Source: JANYJJ01 sp043749975 | Lineage (GTDB): Bacteria > Pseudomonadota > Gammaproteobacteria > Burkholderiales > Burkholderiaceae_C | Assembly (NCBI GenBank): GCA_043749975.1 | Contig: JAYVCL010000290.1 | Span: 1-7,429, forward strand | Length of the DNA stretch: 7,429 nucleotides | Direction: 5' to 3' | In this document: positions 1-3,958 of the stretch, in pieces | Numbering within the stretch: position 1 is the first letter of the stretch | Layout of the letters: the number at the start of each line of letters is the position of its first letter | Position numbers and translations under genes: made by a program | The notes under the pieces: generated by a model | Database searches by the model: none | What the model saw: the letters and a program-made list of their open reading frames with translations, nothing else | Told to the model about the DNA's origin: nothing

Positions 1-1409
1 AAGACGTGTCGCTGTACCGCGAAGGCGGGTTCGAAGACCTGTGCCGCGGCCCCCACGTGCCGAGCACCGGCAAGCTCAAGCACTTCAAGCTGATGAAACT
101 CGCCGGAGCGTACTGGCGCGGCGATCACCGCAACGAAATGCTGCAACGCATCTACGGCACCGCCTGGGCGACGAAAGAAGACCTGGCGCAGCACCTGCAC
201 ATGCTGGAAGAAGCCGAAAAGCGCGATCACCGCAAGCTGGGTCGGGAACTGGACTTGTTTCATATCGACGAGCACGCGCCGGGTCTGGTCTTCTGGCACC
301 CCAAGGGCTGGACGGTGTGGCAGCAGGTCGAGCAGTACATGCGCGCGGTGTACCGCGACAACGGCTACTTGGAAGTGAAGGCACCGCAAATTCTTGACCA
401 GGGTTTGTGGGAGAAGACCGGCCACTGGGACAAGTACCGCGAGAACATGTTCACCACCGAATCGGAGAAGCGAGACTACGCGCTAAAGCCGATGAACTGC
501 CCCGGCCACATCCTGATCTACAAGATGGGCATCAAGAGCTACCGCGATTTGCCGCTGCGCTTCGGCGAGTTCGGCCAGTGCCACCGCAACGAGCCCAGCG
601 GCTCGCTGCACGGCATCATGCGGGTGCGCGGGTTTACGCAGGATGACGGCCACATCTTCTGCACCGAAGCGCAGATTCTTGATGAGTGCGTGGCCTACAC
701 CGCCTTGCTGCAGAAGGTCTACGCCGACTTCGGCTTCACCAACATCCTCTACAAGGTCGCCACCCGCCCCGACAAGCGCATCGGCTCCGACGAGGTGTGG
801 GACAAGGCTGAGTTCGCCTTGATGGAGAGCCTGCGGCGCTCGGGCTGTGAGTTCGAGGTGTCCCCCGGCGAAGGCGCGTTTTACGGGCCGAAGATCGAGT
901 ACACGCTGAAAGACGCGCTCGGACGCCCGTGGCAGTGCGGCACGATGCAGGTCGATTTTTCGATGCCCGAACGGCTGGGTGCCGAGTTCGTCACCGAGGC
1001 CGGCGACCGCGCCACGCCGGTGATGCTGCACCGTGCCATCGTCGGCAGCCTCGAGCGTTTCATCGGCATCTTGATTGAACAGTACGCGGGCGCTCTGCCT
1101 GCATGGCTGGCACCGGTGCAGGTGGTGCTGGCCAGCATCACCGATGCGCAAAGCGAGTACGCCTTGGAAGTCGCGAAAACGCTGCAAAAACAAGGAGTTA
1201 GAGTGAGCACGGATTTGCGCAACGAGAAAATAAACTATAAAATCCGCGAGCATTCAATGCAAAAAGTACCGTTCATCCTCGTCGTCGGCGACAAGGAAAA
1301 GGCAAACGGTGCTGTTGCGGTGCGCGCCCGGGGCTACCAAGACCTCGGTGTGATGTCTCTCGCTGACTTCTCCGAGAAGATCGCCAGTCACATCGCCCAG
1401 CGAGCTTGA
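1..1409 (+). CDS. thrS: Threonine--tRNA ligase, 3' part (5' end outside window)
   Basis: Class II synthetase that charges tRNA-Thr in the cytoplasm. The reading frame is open from the first base and ends at TGA 1407-1409. About 169 N-terminal residues (TGS domain and part of the editing domain) are missing, judged from E. coli ThrRS (642 aa). Counting residue 1 at base 6, visible landmarks are the end of the editing domain with CRGPH (C13 and H17, equal to E. coli C182 and H186), and the catalytic zinc ligands C165 (in MNCPGH), H216 (in TQDDGH) and H342 (in MLHRAI). Their spacing is exactly that of E. coli C334, H385 and H511. The C-terminal anticodon-binding domain runs from about residue 365 (WLAPVQVV) to 467. 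Editing and catalytic residues in view are intact. The codons at 1195-1262 are more AT-rich than the rest. infC follows after 68 bp. Confidence 0.98.
   Translation, partial: DVSLYREGGFEDLCRGPHVPSTGKLKHFKLMKLAGAYWRGDHRNEMLQRIYGTAWATKEDLAQHLHMLEEAEKRDHRKLGRELDLFHIDEHAPGLVFWHPKGWTVWQQVEQYMRAVYRDNGYLEVKAPQILDQGLWEKTGHWDKYRENMFTTESEKRDYALKPMNCPGHILIYKMGIKSYRDLPLRFGEFGQCHRNEPSGSLHGIMRVRGFTQDDGHIFCTEAQILDECVAYTALLQKVYADFGFTNILYKVATRPDKRIGSDEVWDKAEFALMESLRRSGCEFEVSPGEGAFYGPKIEYTLKDALGRPWQCGTMQVDFSMPERLGAEFVTEAGDRATPVMLHRAIVGSLERFIGILIEQYAGALPAWLAPVQVVLASITDAQSEYALEVAKTLQKQGVRVSTDLRNEKINYKIREHSMQKVPFILVVGDKEKANGAVAVRARGYQDLGVMSLADFSEKIASHIAQRA
1214..1241 (+). promoter_or_regulatory. Possible internal promoter in thrS reading toward infC
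   Basis: TATAAA (1236-1241) matches five of six bases of the sigma70 -10 box. A weak -35-like TTTGCG (1214-1219) lies 16 bp upstream. The elements sit in an AT-rich patch inside otherwise GC-rich thrS, about 240 bp before the infC start. In E. coli, infC has promoters inside thrS, which makes this position plausible. The -35 match is poor (three of six), so this is only a candidate. Confidence 0.25.
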
Positions 1410-1464
1410 CCAAGCCGGGCGCCTCCACGTGTTTGTTTGGACTCCTGTGCCTTGGCGTCCGTTG

Positions 1465-1469
1465 AAAGG
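1465..1469 (+). promoter_or_regulatory. Ribosome binding site that fixes the infC AUC start
   Basis: AAAGG is followed by 8 nt and then ATC at 1478-1480. An in-frame TGA at 1472-1474 lies between this site and the ATC, so translation cannot start further upstream in this frame. The spacing is optimal for ATC 1478 and far too long (59 nt) for the first conventional in-frame start, TTG 1529. Confidence 0.7.
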
Positions 1470-1477
1470 TTTGAACC

Positions 1478-2029
1478 ATCGCTACTTTTGCTGACCGCCG
1501 TACCCCCAATGCCGAGCGCAAACACCGCTTGAACCGGGAAATCATGGCGCTTGAGGTCCGACTGAACGGTGTCGAGAATGAACCGCTGGGCATCGTGAGC
1601 ACCACCGAAGCCTTGCGCATGGCCGGTGAGCTGGACGTGGATCTGGTTGAAATTGCCGCTGCGGCTGAGCCTCCGGTGTGCCGCCTGATGGACTACGGCA
1701 AGTTCAAATACCAAGAACAAAAGCGCGCCGCCGAAGCCAAGTCCAAGCAAAAGGTCATCGAGGTCAAGGAAGTCAAGTTCCGCCCGGGTACGGACGAAGG
1801 CGATTACCAGATCAAGATGCGCAACCTGCGCCGCTTCATCGAGGAAGACGGCGACAAGGGCAAGGTCACGTTGCGCTACCGCGGTCGTGAAATCACCCAC
1901 CAGGACATCGGAATGCGCTTGCTGGAACGAATTCGTGATGAGCTGGCGGATGTGTCGGTGGTTGAAAACATGCCCAAGCTCGAAGGGCGTCAGATGATCA
2001 TGGTCCTCGGACCCAAACGGAAGTCTTGA
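1478..2029 (+). CDS. infC: Translation initiation factor IF-3, non-AUG (AUC) start
   Basis: IF3 binds the 30S subunit, prevents premature joining of 50S and proofreads the start codon and initiator tRNA. From ATC 1478 the product is 183 aa (E. coli 180). The N-terminal domain has RLNREI, VRL and ENEPLGIVS, then VDLVEIAAAAEPPVCRLMDYGKF. The lysine-rich linker reads KYQEQKRAAEAKSKQKV. The C-terminal domain has VKEVKFRPGTDEGDYQIK, TLRYRGREITHQDIGM and the terminal EGRQMIMVLGPK. RFIEEDGDKGK carries one residue more than the E. coli RFLEEGDKAK. No in-frame ATG or GTG exists between the TGA at 1472 and the conserved block, and TTG 1529 would cut off 17 residues including basic RKHR. Using AUC fits the known family habit: E. 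coli infC starts at AUU, so that IF3 represses its own synthesis by rejecting the codon. The start is inferred, the gene identity certain. Confidence 0.93.
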   Translation: MATFADRRTPNAERKHRLNREIMALEVRLNGVENEPLGIVSTTEALRMAGELDVDLVEIAAAAEPPVCRLMDYGKFKYQEQKRAAEAKSKQKVIEVKEVKFRPGTDEGDYQIKMRNLRRFIEEDGDKGKVTLRYRGREITHQDIGMRLLERIRDELADVSVVENMPKLEGRQMIMVLGPKRKS

Positions 2030-2056
2030 GCGAAAATCCCGCCAAGGGATTTCAAG
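2025..2056 (+). other. Hairpin over the infC stop codon
   Basis: AAATCCC (2034-2040) and GGGATTT (2046-2052) form a perfect 7-bp stem with a 5-nt loop. CTTGA (2025-2029, including the infC TGA) can also pair with TCAAG (2052-2056), extending the stem across a 5-nt one-sided bulge. No T-run follows, so it is not a canonical terminator. It could serve as an mRNA 3'-end stabiliser, a processing site or part of the rpmI leader. Confidence 0.45.
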
Positions 2057-2102
2057 TGTTCAATGCCGCGGCATCTGGTCGCCGGGGTGTTGCCAGAAGC
2101 GG

Positions 2103-2145
2103 CTGCAGGCTTACAAGACGGCAAGAGTTTTGCCGGCGCCTGCAG
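2103..2145 (+). promoter_or_regulatory. Structured rpmI leader, candidate L20/L35 control region
   Basis: CTGCAGGC (2103-2110) and GCCTGCAG (2138-2145) are perfect 8-bp partners. Nested inside is CGGCAA (2119-2124) pairing with TTGCCG (2130-2135) around a 5-nt loop. The two stems are joined by an asymmetric internal loop (8 nt and 2 nt). The structure ends 10 nt before the rpmI Shine-Dalgarno. A 12-bp palindrome, ATGCCGCGGCAT, lies upstream at 2063-2074. In E. coli, L20 represses rpmI-rplT by binding a structured leader in this place; the link to L20 here is inferred from position only. Confidence 0.45.
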
Positions 2146-2155
2146 AAGCAATTAA

Positions 2156-2161
2156 AAGGAG
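2156..2161 (+). promoter_or_regulatory. Ribosome binding site of rpmI
   Basis: AAGGAG, a full core Shine-Dalgarno, 5 nt before ATG 2167. It decides the rpmI start against the longer open frame that runs back to 2026 in the infC-rpmI spacer. Confidence 0.85.
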
Positions 2162-2166
2162 CAGTG

Positions 2167-2370
2167 ATGCCCAAAATGAAGACCAAAAGCGGCGCGAAAA
2201 AGCGATTCCGCGTTCGACCAGGCGGCACCGTGAAACGGGGCCAGGCGTTCAAGCGCCACATCCTCACCAAGAAGTCCACGAAAAACAAACGCCACCTGCG
2301 TGGTTCTGTTGCCGTGCACGAGACCGACATGGGGCACATCAAACAGATGCTGCCCTTTGCTGGTCTGTAA
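2167..2370 (+). CDS. rpmI: 50S ribosomal protein L35
   Basis: Small basic protein of the large ribosomal subunit that contacts 23S rRNA. The product is 67 aa (E. coli 65 aa) and very rich in Lys and Arg. Family signatures are MPKMKTKSGAKKRF at the N-terminus and RHILTKKSTKNKRHLR at residues 30-45, followed by a short less basic tail ending LPFAGL. The start at ATG 2167 is fixed by AAGGAG five bases upstream and by the universal MPK N-terminus. The frame stays open upstream to 2026, but that part does not resemble L35. rplT follows 20 bp downstream, the usual L35-L20 pair. The structured leader just upstream suggests control at translation initiation. Confidence 0.97.
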   Translation: MPKMKTKSGAKKRFRVRPGGTVKRGQAFKRHILTKKSTKNKRHLRGSVAVHETDMGHIKQMLPFAGL

Positions 2371-2377
2371 TTGACTG

Positions 2378-2383
2378 AAGGAG
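2378..2383 (+). promoter_or_regulatory. Ribosome binding site of rplT
   Basis: AAGGAG ending 7 nt before ATG 2391, inside the 20-bp rpmI-rplT gap. This strong site suggests that rplT can initiate by itself as well as by coupling to rpmI. Confidence 0.85.
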
Positions 2384-2390
2384 AAGACTC

Positions 2391-2747
2391 ATGCCTCGCG
2401 TCAAACGTGGTGTAACAGCCCGCGCTCGCCACAAGAAAGTTCTCGCACTCGCCAAGGGTTACCGCGGCCGCCGCAAGAACGTATTCCGCATTGCCAAGCA
2501 AGCTGTCATGCGCGCTGGGCAGTACGCCTACCGAGATCGCCGCACCAAGAAGCGTGTGTTCCGCCACCTGTGGATCGCGCGCATCAACGCCGGCAGCCGC
2601 AGTCATGGCGTGACCTACAGCAAGTTCATGGCCGGCTTGAAAAAGCTGTCGATCGAGATCGACCGCAAGGTTCTCGCCGACATGGCGGTGAACGACCCTG
2701 CCGCTTTTGGCAGCATCGTCGACAAGGTGAAGGCCCAGCTCGCTTGA
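2391..2747 (+). CDS. rplT: 50S ribosomal protein L20
   Basis: Early-assembling protein of the large subunit that binds 23S rRNA and, in studied bacteria, also its own operon mRNA as a translational repressor. The product is 118 aa, the same length as E. coli L20. The N-terminal extension MPRVKRGVTARARHKKVL is Arg/Lys-rich and reaches into rRNA. AGQYAYRDRRTKKR (residues 42-55) and LWIARINAGSR (60-70) are hallmark segments. The globular C-terminal part (YSKFMAGLKK, IEIDRKVLADMAV), which carries the RNA-recognition surface in E. coli, is complete. The gene is preceded by AAGGAG and followed by a 134-bp structured spacer ending in an intrinsic terminator, so it is probably the last gene of the infC-rpmI-rplT unit unless there is readthrough. 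Confidence 0.98.
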   Translation: MPRVKRGVTARARHKKVLALAKGYRGRRKNVFRIAKQAVMRAGQYAYRDRRTKKRVFRHLWIARINAGSRSHGVTYSKFMAGLKKLSIEIDRKVLADMAVNDPAAFGSIVDKVKAQLA

Positions 2748-2760
2748 ATGTCGTGAACCC

Positions 2761-2782
2761 GCCGCCGATGTGAATCGGCGGC
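2761..2782 (+). other. 9-bp GC-rich hairpin with GNRA-type loop downstream of rplT
   Basis: GCCGCCGAT (2761-2769) and ATCGGCGGC (2774-2782) are perfect partners around the loop GTGA, which as RNA is a GNRA tetraloop. It starts 13 nt after the rplT stop. No T-run follows, so it is probably not a terminator by itself; a role in mRNA 3'-end protection or as part of a larger RNA element is possible. Confidence 0.6.
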
Positions 2783-2794
2783 AACACGGCAATC

Positions 2795-2822
2795 CCCCTG
2801 ACGGCGCAGGCGCAGTCAGGGG
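2795..2822 (+). other. Second hairpin of the rplT-pheS spacer
   Basis: CCCCTGAC (2795-2802) pairs perfectly with GTCAGGGG (2815-2822). The 12-nt loop is an exact tandem repeat of GGCGCA (2803-2814). The GGGG at 2819-2822 can instead pair with CCCC at 2827-2830, so two mutually exclusive folds exist directly before the terminator stem. Confidence 0.55.
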
Positions 2823-2832
2823 CAAGCCCCTC

Positions 2833-2861
2833 AAGGCCGACTTCGTGTGCGGCCTTTTTTT
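2833..2861 (+). terminator. Intrinsic terminator or attenuator between rplT and pheS
   Basis: AAGGCCG (2833-2839) and CGGCCTT (2850-2856) form a 7-bp stem with a 10-nt loop, followed by a T-run at 2855-2861. It lies 21 bp before the pheS start. In E. coli the same place holds the pheM attenuator. No Phe-rich leader ORF is present here: the short frames upstream contain no Phe codon. Confidence 0.85.
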
Positions 2862-2881
2862 ATTGTTTGCGTTTTGAATTC

Positions 2882-3937
2882 ATGAACGACCTCGATCAAT
2901 TGGTGCAAGACGCGCACGCCGACTTCGCGCAGGCCGCCGCACCGGCCGAGCTCGAGAACGCCAAGGCGCGTTATCTCGGCAAGTCGGGTCGCCTGACCGA
3001 GCAGCTCAAGGGCCTGGGTGCGTTGGCGGCCGACGACAAGAAAACACGCGGTGCGTTGATCAATGCGGCCAAGCAGCAAGTCGAAGCTGCGCTGAATGCA
3101 CGGCGACAAGGTTTGGCCGATGCCGAGCTGGACGCGCAATTGACGGCCGAGTCGCTCGACGTGAGCCTGCCCGGCAGGCAGCGTGGATGCGGCGCATTGC
3201 ACCCCGTGTCGCGCACGCTGGAGCGCATCGAAGCCATCTTCGCTTCGATGGGTTTCGACGTGGCCGATGGTCCGGAAATCGAGACCGATTGGTACAGCTT
3301 CACCGCCCTCAACAATCCCGAGAACCATCCTGCCCGTTCGATGCAAGACACGTTCTACGTGGACGTGAAAGACGCCGAAGGCCGCTGGCTCAACCTGCGA
3401 CCGCACACCTCACCGATGCAGGTTCGCTATGCGAGGGCGCACGTGGCGAAGCACCGGGCGGCGTTGGATCGCGGTGAGGCGATGCCCGAGATTCGCATCA
3501 TCGCGCCGGGGCGAACCTACCGCGTCGACAACGACGCCACCCACTCGCCGATGTTTCACCAGTGCGAAGGGCTGTGGATCGGTGAGAACGTGAGCTTCAA
3601 GGATTTGAAGGTGGTGTTCACCGATTTCTTTCGCAGCTTCTTTGAAGCAGACGATCTTCAACTGCGTTTTCGGCCGTCGTTTTTTCCGTTCACCGAACCG
3701 TCCGCCGAGGTGGACATCGCGTTCTCGAGCGGGCCTTTGAAAGGTCGCTGGCTGGAGCTGGCGGGCTCAGGCCAGGTGCACCCGAACGTGGTGCGCAACT
3801 TCGGGCTCGACCCGCAGCGCTACATCGGTTTCGCTTTTGGGATGGGGGCGGATCGTTTGGCGATGCTGCGCTACGGCGTCAACGACCTGCGCCTGTTCTT
3901 CGACGGCGACCTGCGCTTTCTGTCGCAGTTCAAATAA
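2882..3937 (+). CDS. pheS: Phenylalanine--tRNA ligase alpha subunit
   Basis: Catalytic subunit of the (alpha-beta)2 class II synthetase that charges tRNA-Phe. From ATG 2882 the product is 351 aa (E. coli 327). Residues 1-90 are the N-terminal coiled-coil region that contacts tRNA. LHPVSR (106-111) belongs to motif 1. GRTYRVDNDATHSPMFHQ (210-227) is motif 2, and GFAFGMGADRLAMLRYG (316-332) is motif 3. A318 corresponds to E. coli A294, the residue that limits the size of the amino-acid pocket. Compared with my recollection of E. coli PheS, the extra residues fall near 161-168, 186-203 and 281-288; I believe this is common in Burkholderiales. An in-frame TTG at 2867 would add MRFEF, but the family start is MNDLDQLV. 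No clear Shine-Dalgarno precedes either start, and the start lies 21 bp after a terminator. pheT follows after 21 bp. Confidence 0.97.
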   Translation: MNDLDQLVQDAHADFAQAAAPAELENAKARYLGKSGRLTEQLKGLGALAADDKKTRGALINAAKQQVEAALNARRQGLADAELDAQLTAESLDVSLPGRQRGCGALHPVSRTLERIEAIFASMGFDVADGPEIETDWYSFTALNNPENHPARSMQDTFYVDVKDAEGRWLNLRPHTSPMQVRYARAHVAKHRAALDRGEAMPEIRIIAPGRTYRVDNDATHSPMFHQCEGLWIGENVSFKDLKVVFTDFFRSFFEADDLQLRFRPSFFPFTEPSAEVDIAFSSGPLKGRWLELAGSGQVHPNVVRNFGLDPQRYIGFAFGMGADRLAMLRYGVNDLRLFFDGDLRFLSQFK

Positions 3938-3958
3938 CTCATTCGGAAGACTCACGAG

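Noticed and set aside
483..1253. A 256-codon open frame on the - strand opposite thrS
   Set aside because: Shadow of thrS; the sense strand is plainly conserved threonyl-tRNA synthetase.
1410..1477. Possible terminator between thrS and infC
   Set aside because: Only 4-5 bp pairings such as CCAAG/CTTGG are present and there is no T-run; readthrough is more likely.
2026..2166. N-terminal extension of rpmI back to 2026 (114 aa)
   Set aside because: The extension is unlike L35, lies over leader hairpins, and the strong AAGGAG points to ATG 2167.
2052..2834. A 260-codon - strand frame across rpmI, rplT and the spacers
   Set aside because: It overlaps two certain ribosomal protein genes and the terminator, with no family resemblance.
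3226..3250. 9-bp inverted repeat CATCGAAGC/GCTTCGATG with a 7-nt loop inside pheS
   Set aside because: No T-run, fully explained as coding sequence for the motif 1 region, and one such repeat is not surprising in 7 kb.
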